A DNA stretch of 64,000 nucleotides from Phycomyces blakesleeanus NRRL 1555(-). Lineage: Eukaryota; Mucoromycota; Mucoromycetes; Mucorales; Phycomycetaceae. This document shows, piece after piece, positions 46,444 through 57,786 of this stretch (positions are counted from its first letter, which is position 1; every line of letters starts with the position of its first letter). Location: assembly GCF_001638985.1 (NCBI RefSeq), contig NW_017265173.1:73062-137061 (forward strand), written 5' to 3'. Under the pieces are notes generated by a model, which saw only the letters and a program-made list of their open reading frames with translations, did no database searches and was not told the DNA's origin. Both the position numbers and the translations under genes were made by a program.

Positions 46444-46751
46444 CTCTAATAACTTAATATCTGTTTTCTTTTACTTCTTTTCTTCTTATTTTTGTCTTCT
46501 CATTCATGAAATGTTTCTAGATCTGCAATTCTGTCTCCTCCCTTTCACTGTTACAACTTTTTACACAGCTGCAAAGTGGAGAGCAGGTTCAGTCTTTTAG
46601 CTTAGTATTGTTTATTTCTCTTCTTCTAGTCATTTTTTTTTGTTTTTTGTGATCCTTTTGGACTTTTTTTTATCTTTTTCTTTTGTACTTGGGAGGCTAT
46701 ATGATCTATAGATCGCCAGCAATATCTCCTTAATAAAAATAATCTTTAACC

Positions 46752-46765
46752 TAAGCTACATCCCC
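46752..46765 (-). repeat. 14-bp tRNA-Ala fragment between LINE E and LINE F
   Basis: TAAGCTACATCCCC is the antisense of tRNA nt 1-14 with one G-to-A change. It marks the 3' junction of E and the 5' boundary of F. Confidence 0.8.
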
Positions 46766-47437
46766 GTGTTGAAGCACATCTGCAATCTGCCAAGTATGAA
46801 GTTTCATGCCAATGCTCTTATGGCCAAGTTCTGTATAAGATCACGCTTTTTGCCAGCCCAGTGCCTCCTGTCTCTTTTGCACCGTCATCATACCATCTAT
46901 TCTTCACTTGTCTCTTTGGGAAAAACCCATCTTCTGTCCAATCTCCCTCCAACACTCAAACTTCGAAGCCCTAGTGCTGTAAAAAATCATTTTGAAAGCA
47001 TTAGAGAAGCTGGATTTGCAATCTTTCTCCAGTCCAATACGCAAGTTCTCATTCAAGCATGCCGCCCAGTTCTTGGAGTTGATCCAATCTTGTTTTTGCC
47101 AGCCTCACGTATGGAACGTGACAGTTTGATTTGTTGGAGAATGGGGTGATTACCAGGCAAACCAAAGGAATGTCCTTGTGGATCAGATCACACCTCACGC
47201 CGCCATTTGTTGGATTGCCCACTTGTTCCTGTGGCACTATTTGAACAGTTGCCTCAACCTGACCAAGATCAGATACACAGAATTGATTTTGCTATCACAT
47301 CCTTGCCTTTGTCATCTCAAGAACTGTGACCTGCTTACTGGATACCACTGCTGACTATTCTCTGGCACATAGATGTTATATGTAATCCTGATGGTGACTA
47401 TTCACATGAGACTGAACACGGTGCTCTTTGGATATAA
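46766..47437 (+). pseudogene. LINE F ORF2 C-terminal fragment
   Basis: The C-terminal quarter of ORF2 is readable from LKHICNLPSMKFHANAL to HGALWI. It has the CPCGSDHTSRRHLLDC cluster. A TGG-to-TGA stop follows RWRMG-like CWRMG at about 47147, and another TGA lies near 47328 (SSQEL-stop-PAYW). There is no catalytic domain, so it is non-functional. Confidence 0.85.
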
Positions 47438-47773
47438 TTTACACTTTTTCTTTTCTTTCATAGCTCTTCACTTTTCATTGTTCTTTACTCCCTTTATCTC
47501 TCTTCTTTCTCTTTTGTCCTTTGCTGTCTGAAAAGTTCTTTGTTCTGCAATTCTGTCTCCTCCCTTTCACTGTTACAACTATTTTCACAGCTGCAAAGTG
47601 GAGAGCAGATTCAGTCATTGAAGCTAGTATGATTTGATCTTCTCTTTCCCCTCTCTTTTTTTTGTCTTTTGTGATCTCTTGGGACTTTTTTATATCTTCT
47701 TTTTGTACTTTAGAGGCTATATGATCTATAGATTGCCAGCATTATCTCCTTTAATAAAATATAATCTTTAACC
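46766..47773 (+). mobile_element. LINE copy F (subfamily 2), 5'-truncated
   Basis: This retains only the last ~1 kb of a LINE, starting inside ORF2 (VLKHICNLPSM) directly after the 14-mer of E, and ending ATAATCTTTAAC before another tRNA 14-mer. 5' truncation at a specific site is typical of incomplete target-primed reverse transcription. The 3' UTR is very similar to that of copy E although the protein is of the other subfamily. Confidence 0.85.
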
Positions 47774-47787
47774 TGAGCTACATCCCC
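47774..47787 (-). repeat. 14-bp tRNA-Ala fragment between LINE F and LINE D
   Basis: TGAGCTACATCCCC is exactly antisense tRNA-Ala nt 14-1. It separates the 3' end of F from the 5' end of D (CCACTTCTCTTTCACGTAAG). Confidence 0.85.
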
Positions 47788-48037
47788 CCACTTCTCTTTC
47801 ACGTAAGCTTTACTTTTTTAAATTTTGGGTTTTTTAAAGTTTGCATCCATACAATTCTATCATCAATTCATCCAAAATATTGCTTCAACCATTGCATCCA
47901 TTGTCAAACACGACGCATCTACCCTTCCCACCACTGCATCCATTGTCAAAAATTTTTTTCCTATCATTCCTGTCATTTTATCACCAATTTTCACTTTTTC
48001 TCTGCCGATTGCTGCCATCTCAAGATCATCTCCAAAC

Positions 48038-48916
48038 ATGTCGCAATTGTTGCCTGCTAATTGCATGCAAAGTCTGCCAGCCGAACTTGTGACGTTTTTA
48101 ACCAGTATGCAGTCACAGTTCAATGCACTTAACGAACGTACAACATATTTAAAATCTCTTGCTGCCAAAAATGTCCAATTGCATGCTCAATTAGCTAATG
48201 TCCGGCAGGAGAATGCCAATCTCCGATCTCAATTGTTGCAAAACAATGTGACTGGTCCTGTTCCCAGCTCTGCTTCTCTTCCTGCACCCCAGTCAACTGC
48301 AGATCTTGGAACTGCTGCCTCCACTTGGGCCACCAAAACAAGCTTGATTCTGCCAGCCAAGACACCTCAAGTTCCTTCTGCCTGCCGGGTTGCTGCCTCT
48401 CAAAGACTGTTCTCTGACAAAACTGGTCCTGATGGTTTTGAATATGTTTATATTCCTCGCTCACGTTGTATTATGCACAGTGAAGTGCACCGCTCTCTCC
48501 GCACTCTTGGTGTTGACACTGGTCGCCTGTTAGATATTAACTTTCCTGCTCATGGAGTTATTGGAATTCTTGTTCATGTGCAGTATCTTGAGGAATTTAA
48601 GTCCCAATTAGCTAGTGCTAAGGTCTCTCTTGTCAACAACTTTGATCCACTTCATCCTAAAAATGTTGCTGATCCCAAGTTTGCCAACTTGTCTGTCTCT
48701 GGTCTTGAAACCCAGGCTTTGGTTCTCCAAAATGCCTGCTGTCTCCAAGCTCTCAAGTTTTTGCGTTCTCACTTGGTCCTGCCAGTTGCTCACTTCTTTG
48801 TCCAGTCAGAATGGATTGGACTTGAGGAAATTACTGTCCGACCAGTAGCTGAGCACTTTGGTGATGCTCCAAACAAAAAACGTGTCCTTGATGCTCTCAC
48901 TGCTATCATTGAATGA
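48038..48916 (+). CDS. LINE D ORF1: coiled-coil protein (subfamily 2), open
   Basis: 292 residues run from MSQLLPANCMQSLPAEL to LTAIIE without a stop. A coiled-coil-like segment (MQSQFNALNERTTYLKSLAA, HAQLANVRQENANL) precedes a conserved domain with FEYVYIPRSRCIMH and LGVDTGRLLDINFPA. It is the subfamily 2 version of ORF1 and is clearly diverged from A/B/E, which allows motif comparison. Upstream in-frame codons are not counted, as the nucleotide-similar leader of copy E lies in a different frame. It overlaps ORF2 by ATGA at 48913-48916. Confidence 0.75.
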   Translation: MSQLLPANCMQSLPAELVTFLTSMQSQFNALNERTTYLKSLAAKNVQLHAQLANVRQENANLRSQLLQNNVTGPVPSSASLPAPQSTADLGTAASTWATKTSLILPAKTPQVPSACRVAASQRLFSDKTGPDGFEYVYIPRSRCIMHSEVHRSLRTLGVDTGRLLDINFPAHGVIGILVHVQYLEEFKSQLASAKVSLVNNFDPLHPKNVADPKFANLSVSGLETQALVLQNACCLQALKFLRSHLVLPVAHFFVQSEWIGLEEITVRPVAEHFGDAPNKKRVLDALTAIIE

Positions 48917-50228
48917 GTGACCTTTCAATAGGATAATGGAATGCTAATGGACTTCAACCTTGTGCAATTACAGACGTGCTCAATCACTGTCAATCTCTTC
49001 ATATGCTTTTTATAACTGAAACATGGCTCTTATCCCCAGCCCGTCTTCCAACCTCATGGTCTCAGTTTCATCTCTATGGATCTCCTGTTGCTGGCAACTA
49101 CTGCGGATCAATGGGGGTGTCATTGTTAGTCTCTCCTTCCTGTCCTTATGCTGTCACACAAATACCTATGCCCAACAACTATGCTCTTGCTGTCAAGATT
49201 GGTACCCTTCGACTTATAGGCCTTTACTTACCACCCTCTATGCCCACTCATGAAGCTCTTGATATCCTCTCAGCCATTCCTTTAACTGATGATACCATTA
49301 TATGTGGAGATTTTAATGCACGCCTTAGTTCAGTAACTGGTGACTATGCATCTGACCCTCGTGATGTAGCTTTAGAGCAATGGCTTGAAGAACGATCTTT
49401 AACTGTCCTCAATGGAGTTCTCTCACTATGCACACCCACATACATTTCCTTTCGTAACGAAGTTGAAATCAGCAGCATCATTGACCTTTTTATCACCAAC
49501 ACCAACTTTGCCAACCCTTCTTTACACATTGCAACCGAACTATCTTTAGGCTCTGATCACCGACTTCTCTCACTTTCCTTTACTTATGACTTGCAACACT
49601 CACCACCAGCACCTCCACCTATGCGCCAAACTTGGAATCTGTCACGTCTTTATGAAGAAGATGTCAGATCATTATATGTCACCACCTTTGTCACCAAATC
49701 CGCCTCCATTCTCACCACACTACAAGACCTTGTTCAGAATCCGCCAACTATATGTCCACCCATTGATACTCTTACTAACTCTTTCAATGCACTCATTTAT
49801 GACTCTCTTAGTAGCTCAATTGGTTCTCGCCCCTCTCGCCCCTCACATTGGAAATCGTTTTGGACCCCTGCATTGCAAGCTGCAGCTGACCATAGAGATG
49901 GTTGTTACAAGCAATGACGTCGAGCTTGTGGCATTGACAAGATCAATTGGTGGAGCCGGCACCAGCATGCACACAAGGAGTTTCGTCAGCAAGTTCAAAC
50001 TGCAAAGCATTTGTCTTGGCATGCTTTTTGCCACTCAATGAACTCGGATTTCAACAAGGCCACGTCTAAGATAAAGTAGTTGAAACGGCGCAGGAAACCA
50101 CAGCACTCATTTCAGCATTATGATGACCCAGCAGTTGTGGCAACAGTTATGTGTGCCCATCTTGCATCAGTCTATAGTGAACACATACTTCCTGACATTC
50201 GACCTTCACCACCACCACTCAACACCTC
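48913..50228 (+). pseudogene. LINE D ORF2, N-terminal part, broken
   Basis: After MSDLSIG an in-frame TAA replaces the residue before WNANGL. The endonuclease domain then reads through ITETWLL, CGDFNARLS (Gly to Ser in the usual RLG), SSIIDLF and SDHRLLSLSF. A TGG-to-TGA stop follows CYKQ (about 49916) and a TAG follows KIK at 50077-50079. The frame is finally cut at 50228 by transposon E4 inside the region preceding the reverse transcriptase and resumes at 57787. Confidence 0.88.
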
Positions 50229-51042
50229 CACTACAAAAGGAGGGTGGATTCGGTCGAATTTTATTTTTTGAATTTTGGCAAAATTTGGAAAAATATTTCA
50301 AACACCATCGTTTTTCAATATATTTTTTTCTTGAGATGGGAATTCGCAATTTTTTCTGATTATATTAAATAAACACAGATACAAATACAAATATTTATTA
50401 ATTAGGCAATAAATCGTACAATTGTCTTAAAAAATATATGTTTCGATTGACTTGGCAGAAAAATAAAAAATAAAAATAAAATATTAAATGTTAAATGTAG
50501 TATTTAATTATTTTTCTGGAAGGAAAAACTTGTTGTTACAGATGCACCTAATTTAGACTCAATAATATTTTTATTGCATCGCAAAAAATACTGAATTTTA
50601 TTAGAATATAATAATGTATGATATATGACTTATTTTTAATAAGAAAGTATATCAAAAAAAATTGAAAAAAAGAGCAAGAATTGATGTCATAAAAAATACA
50701 AGAAAAAGAAAATCCAAAAAAGGCCACTTGCCAAAATGAGCGAGAATTGATGTCATGTTAAAAAAACGCGAAAGAGAAAAACTACGCCATTATATCAGTA
50801 ATTATTAAATTGAAGCCCCATTAATAATCAGGCACACTTTTTTTAAGAAAAGATCGCTGCATCAAAATCCATTTGTAATTCTTACTAATAGGGACGGTAA
50901 GCTCAATGTAGTCAATGACATAGTGAACAAGATATATCAACTCATTATTAATGACAAAAATAAGAGACATATAAAAGATGAAAATAAAATATAGTATACA
51001 CCTCTTTATTATTTTATTATTATTAATATTATTCTTACTGTT
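50229..51042. other. E4 5' subterminal region
   Basis: This AT-rich non-coding DNA upstream of the transposase ATG presumably contains its promoter. No repeat of note beyond the terminal sequence. Confidence 0.5.
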
Positions 51043-54000
51043 ATGAATTCTACAACTAAAACCTACACTGTTATGTGTACATGTTCATCATGTACCAAAA
51101 ATGCAATTGGTAGAATTTTGCAAAATGCACAGACCTTTAAGCGTCATAATAATGCTGATAAGTTATTAGACATTGGCCCAAAAAATCGAGGTAAATGACA
51201 TTTGAGTAGTACGCGCATTACTGGATAAATTGTAATCTAATATTTTTTTTGTTAATTATCAGTTACTACAGAAGTTGTCGAAGAAGAGACAGACGTTGAG
51301 ATGGTAGATGTATCTGAAACATCGATTGATTGTGAGTATAAAATTTCTTTTTAATAAATCATAATTTAGATAGCTAATAGTCTGGCTTTACTAGAGATGA
51401 AGACAATTATTCTATTGTATCAGCCGAAACTACTGTACAGAGTGTACCTTTTTTGAGAGAAGACGAGATTTTTCAATTCGAAGAGTCTGATGTCGAGACA
51501 ACATCATTGGCTTCTGACAATGACGATCCTGATTCAAGCGATGAGTCTGAAGATGAGAGCGAAGTTGAGGTTGCCAGTGTTGAAGATTTTGAAGACATGG
51601 TTGCTTCCGGTATGCATACATTTAAAAAAGAAATATACATAAATTGTGTTACAAATAATTAACAGAAATACTTGCCTTTGTAGTTGCTTCTTTGAAAATT
51701 CATGAAATGTCTCAAACAAGCCAATTCATGGCTCTATTTGGCGTTATCTTTCAGGCGTTTTACTTGGTTCAAGCAGGTGGAACTGCTATGTTGAACTTCT
51801 TCCGCCATCTTCTTGTTGCCTTTGATAAGGATACCGATCTCCCACTCACCATTGATGCATTAAAGACTATGACCGGCTTCAATTTCATGATAAAAAGCAT
51901 CGTCAAATACACCGTCTGCAACAAGTGCTTTGCAATTTACCTACCAGGCAATCGCCAACCAAATTGCACATTCAAAAAATACACAACCACACCACCAACA
52001 TACTGCGGAAATCCTCTTTTCTCTGACACCAAAGCTGATCGCGCCGTCCCTCTCATGGTTTTTCCATACAACTCGCTCAAGAATGCATTGGCACAGCATT
52101 TCGCCAAACCTGGGTTCGAGCATCAAATCGTTCAATGGAGATCAAGGGAAACCGTAAACAGTACCTTGTTGGACGTCTATGATGGTGCAATGTGGTCTGA
52201 GCTCCTTGATGAAGATGACGAGCCTTTTGTGAATCACAACCATTCTTTGATGTTGACATTGAATGTGGATTGGTTTCAACCGTTCGAGGGTCGTACACAT
52301 GCAAGTGGGGCCTTGTACCTGTCAATGAACAACCTACCTAGGGAAGAAAGAATGAAGCCGGAAAACATTATCCTTGTCGGTGTCATGCCTGGTCCAAAGG
52401 AAGCGAAGATCGACCAGATGAACAACTTCTTGGAACCTCTGGTAGACGAGCTGGTAGAGTTATACGGCGGCATAACTATGAAAACTCCAGAGTTCCCCAA
52501 TGGTACTAGTATCCACGCTGCTCTTATGTGTGTTGCTTGCGACATACCTGCTGCAAGAAAGACTGCTGGATTTACAGGATTTGCAAGTACAAACGCCTGT
52601 CACATATGCAAGCGTCATTTCACTGTTGTTGCTGGAACAAGTAAGATCAATTATTCTGGATTCGATCATGAGAACTGGGTCTCCTGAACAAAAGAGGAAA
52701 ATGCAACCAAAGCTGAGATGTGGTTCTGCACAGAATCTGATGCAGAGAGAGCTGTTTTGGAGAAGCAGCATGGCACCCGTTTTTCCGAGTTGCATTGCCT
52801 ACACTACTTTGATCCCATCCGATGCACGATTGTTGATCCCATGCACAATTTGTTTCTTGGGACAGCAAAGCATATGATCAGTGTTTGGAAAGACCTGAGG
52901 TATCTCCCAACTGCTGTTCTCATCTGTATGCAACGTCTTGCCGATGGTATTCTTGTTCCTCCTGGGTATGCCGTTTTATCAACAAAGATCGAATCTGGTT
53001 TCCCGTATATGAAGGCAGACGAGTGGCAATCGTGGTGTCTGATTTATTCGTTGGTGGTACTAAAAGACGCTTTGCCTGAAGACGACTACAAAAACTGGAC
53101 TCTCTTTGTAAAAGCATGCCGAAAGTTGACTGGTCCTTCAGTCACATATTCAGAAATTGACAGTGCACACCAGCTCCTTGGAGAATTCGGAAAAGAGTGT
53201 GAGACTCTTTATGGAGAGAGCAGCATCACGCCAAATATGCACTTGCATGAGTCAATGCTTAATTTTGGTCCGGTATACGCATTCTGGCTGTATAACTTCG
53301 AGAGATACAATGGCAAGTTGAAGAACATCAAGACGAACCGTCGCAATGGTCTTGAGGTCACCTTCATGAGAGTCTTCCTGGAGAAAGCATTCATTGGTAG
53401 CTTTCTTCGAGCGTATTCTACCAATCTTTCATCACCACTGATAGAGTTCCTTGAGGGGGTTGCCCAAGTAAAATCAAATTCCGACAGCTCTTCTCCCTTG
53501 AATTTGGATGCTGGCCACCCTCCTGCGTTGCCATTTAGCTTAGCAATGTTCCAGCAAGCTGCTACAAATCCATGGTACAATGTCACCGGAAGTGAGGCCT
53601 TGCCCCCGACCACATTGCCAATCAAGTTGCAGCCTTTGACTATGATGAAGGATGATCACTATCAGTAGATATTTGAATTCTATGTCAAGGCTTACCGGAG
53701 TACAAGTGTTTCCTTCTGTGTGGTAGGGAGAATCCCAATTGGTGAGGATGTATTTGTGAACAATCGGATTCAAAAGGTGAAGAAGATTTCGTTGCTGGGG
53801 CAAGAGTACTGCAGTGGTGAAAAGAAGAAGCGCGGGTCTTTTGTGAGGGTATTGTTTCTTGAGAGAACAAATGACGATGTATCTGAATTCCCTGGTCAAA
53901 TAGAGTATTTATTTACTCATACCATCAAGATCGGTGGAGTCAAAAGAGTGTCAACGTTCGCATTCATTAAATGGTTTCCCGCCTACCATTCAAGTAGTCA

Positions 54001-54178
54001 TCAGCCATTAGCTGATCAAGGTCTGCAGTTGTGGGACAAGGGATTAATGGAAGAAGATGCTTCGTGCATTGTTCCAGTGCATCGTCTGCATTCGTGCTTT
54101 GCATTGACTACGCATAAAATGCAGAGTGGGACGCAAAAGCACCTGGTTATTCCACTGCCTAGAAAAGTAGTCACATAA
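51043..54178 (+). pseudogene. E4 transposase (Tnp2/Plavaka-like), two stops
   Basis: The first exon reads MNSTTKTYTVMCTCSSC...TFKRH, the same CxCxxC...RH module as E1. A short acidic exon (DEIFQFEESDVETTS...EDESEVEV) precedes the main exon, as in E1. The core has LTLNVDWFQPFEG, VMPGPKEAK, ACDIPAARKT, ACHICK and VDPMHNLFLGTAKHM. A TGA at about 52685-52687 (NWVS-stop-TKEE, Arg in E1) and a TAG at 53666-53668 (DDHYQ-stop-IFEFY) break it; the frame is otherwise continuous to PLPRKVVT at 54178. Both stops fit C-to-T changes. Confidence 0.88.
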
Positions 54179-54786
54179 AAAAATAACAACTATTTAGGTT
54201 ACCAGTATAAATAATTATAATACAAGTTTTTTTGACTGTAAAAAGGTTTAGCTTTATTTATCTCTGTATTCTTATTTAGTTTTAACATTACTTCTTTATT
54301 AAGTATTTAAAAGAGCAATAGTAAATTATATTACCAGTTTTTTTTAACTATTAACAAATAGTAAAAACCATTATTTATTTCTCTTGCTTTTATCAATAAT
54401 ATAAAAGACAAAAAAACTTGTATATTTAATACCCGACATTTACCATTTTCTTTGCCTTTATTACATATTCTTGCTAATATCGGTATTATAATTTCCAATA
54501 AAAAAAAACGAGGATAAAACAATCAGGGTTATATAATTAAATAATTGCTTTGTATATATATTTTTTTTATTAATTGGCTTTAAAATAAAATAAAATAAAA
54601 TAAAATAATAATTTATTATTTTGATTTTTGATTTTGTCTTTTTCTTTTTCCTTTTATTTATATATTAATTGCTTCTCATCTTGACAATACCGCCTGATTA
54701 TATTTTACCACTTCACCCCACATCATTCAACACAATCAATAAAAATCATTAAAGTACTATATGCACTTTGTAAACAAAATAACGAT
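54179..54786. other. E4 convergent intergenic spacer
   Basis: This AT-rich DNA between the 3' ends of the two E4 genes includes a (AAAAT)n-like run at about 54582-54610. No gene. Confidence 0.5.
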
Positions 54787-55874
54787 TTATTGTTGGCGTG
54801 TGTGAATCCAAGCAGCAACACGTGCCTTTTTCTCATTCGATAACTCGGTGTTTCTCAAAATAATTGGATAGACAGAATTGCCAATGACGTCTGGTCCCTT
54901 GTTAGCAAGTCTCTGTTTCTTCAAAACAGTAAAGTATTCATCCACCTGCATTATAATATAAATACTTTTGAGTTAGAAGTATTAAAAAAAATAACTTTTA
55001 TCATGAGAGCCTTACCAAGGGATGTCTATTTCTAGGAGTATATCTAGTTTTATTTTTCTCCTCATCTGACTCAATATCAGACAACATGTCATAGTCCAGA
55101 AGGTCAACGACAGTCTCACCAAACTTAGACTCAAGGTTTGCCTTGTCAGCTAAGTGAATTGCCTTGTAGTCTGCAAGAATCTGAAAAAAAAGTTAAAATA
55201 GTTTACACAAAAACTGTTGACTATACTTACGTTTCTCTTTCTGGACCGGCGTCGAGAAATCCGATTTTGTTGAGCTATCTTTTCTGGCAAAGCTTTTGCC
55301 CTTTGAAGCATATACGAAATATGTCTTCGGGTTTTCTCTTCCACAACTGCAGATGAAACAGACTTTACTTCAGCTTGCTGATGTGTGTAGCTCTGCACTA
55401 CATCAGCAATGGGACGGTTGGATGTCAAGAAGGCGCCCTCATTGACTGTCAATGGCATTGTTGCCAGAACTGCTCATGTTTGAGAACGGATCAATCTCTG
55501 CAAAATATAATGTAAGTAACTTTGCAATATTCTATTACTAGTATATATCCTACCGAAACCGTTGGAAGGCGGTACTTTATATATTCTCCTGTAGTAAGAG
55601 CCTGACCGATGGGACTATGGTTCGAATTGTTATTCTGGCCATTGGTTGCTCCCATGTTGTGGTAGACCTTCTCCAGAAGTGAATGAGATTCATTCAGTCG
55701 GGTGCTCATGGTGGACAAAGTGGACAGGACAGTACCATCTAGCTCTGCGCTAACTGTCAAGCTGGGAAGAATTTCCTGTTGTCTTGTGCTTGCTGCTGTC
55801 CCAGCGGTTTGTTGAACAGACTTTTTTGTAGTCGTCTTTTTCGTTTTTTTGGATTGCTGCGTATTAGAAGACAT
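54787..55874 (-). CDS. E4 second gene (unknown function), multi-exon
   Basis: This is convergent with the transposase, as in E1 and E2. It starts MSSNTQQSKKTKKTTTKKS at 55874, strongly basic, followed by a helix-rich part (LDGTVLSTLSTMSTRLNESHSLLEKVYHNM). Later segments are NEGAFLTSNRPIADVVQSYTHQQ, a basic ISRRRSRKRN, ILADYKAIHLADKANLESKFGETVVDLL, and a last exon ending KKARVAAWIHTRQQ. The splice join near 55470-55555 could not be resolved in frame, so integrity is uncertain. The E1/E2 RPxWRSD-LN segment may correspond to RHPLVDEYFTVLKKQ here, but similarity is weak. No family recognised. Confidence 0.55.
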
Positions 55875-56291
55875 GAATTGAGATATTTAAGGCTAATGAA
55901 AGAAATGGAAACAATGTGAATACTTTAATAATTAGAGTCGGGTTTTTTTAAAATAATAAAATAAATCAAAACATACGTAAAGGTGGAAAGTAAGGCACCA
56001 AAAGATTATTTTTCTGATGATGCTCTTTATAGCATTTTGCTCTCTATATTATACTTTTCTTTATAAGCCGACTTGGAAAGGCATTTGTAATAGCTTACAT
56101 CCATTACAAAGATGTGAGAGATTATGGTTTAGTATGTAATGTCTTGTCTCAATCGGGATGGGTTGAATGACTTTCAATTTGCTCCATTGATTCTATCAGT
56201 TTCTCAGGGTCAACGGTCATAAAATTATAATTTTGAATTTCCCCCGTTTTTTTTTTAATTTTTTCTTTCTTCTTCTTTACTTCTTTCTTAA

Positions 56292-57070
56292 TGTCTAACA
56301 TGGTAAGCATCAACTCACATCAAAGTTTCAAGACCTAATCATCTTGTTGTTTTTATTCTAGCATGATACACTATGCTTTAAACCACCAAGTCCTTCTTAA
56401 CTGCCTCAAAAATAATGATAAAAAGGTAATAAAAATATACTTGAATATTTATTCACGATTTATGTATTAATTATTCTGCTTAGATTTTTCTGGCCCGTTA
56501 ACAAAGACATATACCTTGGGAGGGTTTACAAAATGGTATGTTGTATAAATATTAACGTGCACCTTCAAGATACAACTTGTATTTATTATTTTTCTTATGT
56601 ATACCATACACTCTATAGTCACTGGTCTTTATCTCGGTCCTCTTTTTTTGATTATACACCGACTCTTATTCTCTACAGACAGACAAGTAAGTAAATAATC
56701 ATTCTACTTCTTTGTATGTAATTCTAATGAAAAGAAATTATTTTATAGATAATATCTCCATTTCCCGCATGCTGCATCTTCTATTGTATTGAATAATTGG
56801 TAAGCAAAAAATAGTCTGATACTCTTTATTTCATTCTAATAAAAGATTATATTTTATAGACAATGTCATTGTATTTTGTGTTTGTCAACTCTTCTGTTTT
56901 CTGAACTGTCTGGTAAGCAAACCATAGTCTTATTTACTTTGCATCGTATTAACAAAAGTTATTATTTTTATAGACAATATTACTATAATTGAGACATTTA
57001 ACTAAAACGTTGATATATCTATCTTTATGTTAAAGACATCCATCTGTTCTTGTGTTTAACTTTATTGTAA
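56292..57070 (+). other. Series of short intron-like units in E4, no coding frame
   Basis: At least six GTAAG/GTAAT/GTATG donors, each followed 50-85 nt later by (C/T)TAG or TTATAG acceptors, leave putative exons of only about 50-65 nt (donors near 56312, 56425, 56535, 56686, 56799, 56912; acceptors near 56361, 56483, 56618, 56748, 56859, 56973). The last three donor-to-acceptor units resemble one another and look tandemly duplicated. Joining the first exons from ATGTCTAACATG gives a stop after 16 codons. This could be a decayed micro-exon gene or a spliced non-coding RNA. Confidence 0.4.
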
Positions 57071-57786
57071 GTACATTCATATTTTTTAAATAATCTGTCG
57101 CTCTCAAATAAATATACCTAGAACATTCTTTCTAATCCACCCTATAATTATTTTTTATAAAAGTAAACAAACAGGCCAAGAAGGCGTGCCGCAGCAAGCA
57201 ATGGAATACAGTAGGGGTCGATTGCACCAGGGGTGGACCAATGGATGTTCGAAAGGAATAACATAGTATCCACTAAAATAAATGACGGCATCGAGTGTGA
57301 TGTTTCTACCCAATTGCAACAGAAGACGATTAGTGATGTAGACGAATAGAAACAGCTAGAAACAATAAGAAAATTTTTTCAAACCAATAAAAACCTTTAA
57401 AATGACCCATAAACCTCTAAATCTTGACTAAATCTTGACCAAATCTTGACCAAATCTCTTCTTTAACAACCCATATATAGTAATAGAAAGATGTTGAATG
57501 TTATCTGCTGTATTTAAAAAAAAACCCCAAAACCAATATAAAATGAAAAATCTGCGATCTGATAAAAGTGCGTCTATATTTTCACAACCAAAATATATCA
57601 CATAAAAGTATATCACACTTTTTCTTTTTGCGTTCCTAAAATTCAGTATACTAATTGTATTCATTTAGCTCACGAATTTTAAAAAATTGGCATCATAAAT
57701 TCCGATCGAATTCATGCTGAATTTTATTCATTCAGACAGTATTTGGTCAAGATTTAGTATACTGAATTGGCCCTCCTTTTGCAGTG
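57071..57786. other. E4 3' subterminal region with 11-bp tandem repeats
   Basis: AAATCTTGACC-type units repeat in tandem at 57419-57457 (three full and one partial), and an inverted copy (TTGGTCAAGATTT) lies at 57743-57755, 31 bp from the element end. Clustered short repeats in both orientations near a CACTA terminus are candidate protein-binding sites. No gene. Confidence 0.6.

Larger units (their letters stand above)
42007..46751 (+). mobile_element. LINE copy E (subfamily 1), full length, one stop
   Basis: This is nearly identical to copy A: ORF1 protein is the same and ORF2 differs at only a handful of residues. Its 5' end starts at the tRNA-Ala 5' end and its 3' end AATAATCTTTAAC runs into TAAGCTACATCCCC (46752-46765), the tRNA 14-mer in antisense with one substitution. 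One nonsense codon in ORF2 (45901) distinguishes it from the intact copy. Confidence 0.92.
47788..50228 (+). mobile_element. LINE copy D (subfamily 2), 5' part, interrupted by E4
   Basis: This is the 5' half of a LINE whose sequence resumes at 57787 after transposon E4. It is the copy farthest from the second tRNA and carries several stops plus two nested insertions, in keeping with its being the oldest of array 2. Its 5' end and leader repeats match copy C. Confidence 0.9.
50229..57786 (+). mobile_element. CACTA-like transposon E4, inserted in LINE D
   Basis: This 7558-bp element starts CACTACAAAAGGAGGG at 50229 and ends CCCTCCTTTTGCAGTG at 57786, a 16-bp TIR with one mismatch. CTC flanks both sides (50226-50228, 57787-57789). 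LINE C preserves the empty site (AACACCTCTCTCATGCC), which proves the boundaries. It has the E1-like plan: transposase (+) and convergent second gene (-), with an additional intron-like series near its right end. Confidence 0.94.

Noticed and set aside
41753..46751. Simple segmental duplication of tRNA plus LINE A to give tRNA plus LINE E
   Set aside because: The shared flank is more diverged than the LINEs and the neighbouring array copies differ (B versus F); independent insertion fits better, though gene conversion is not excluded.
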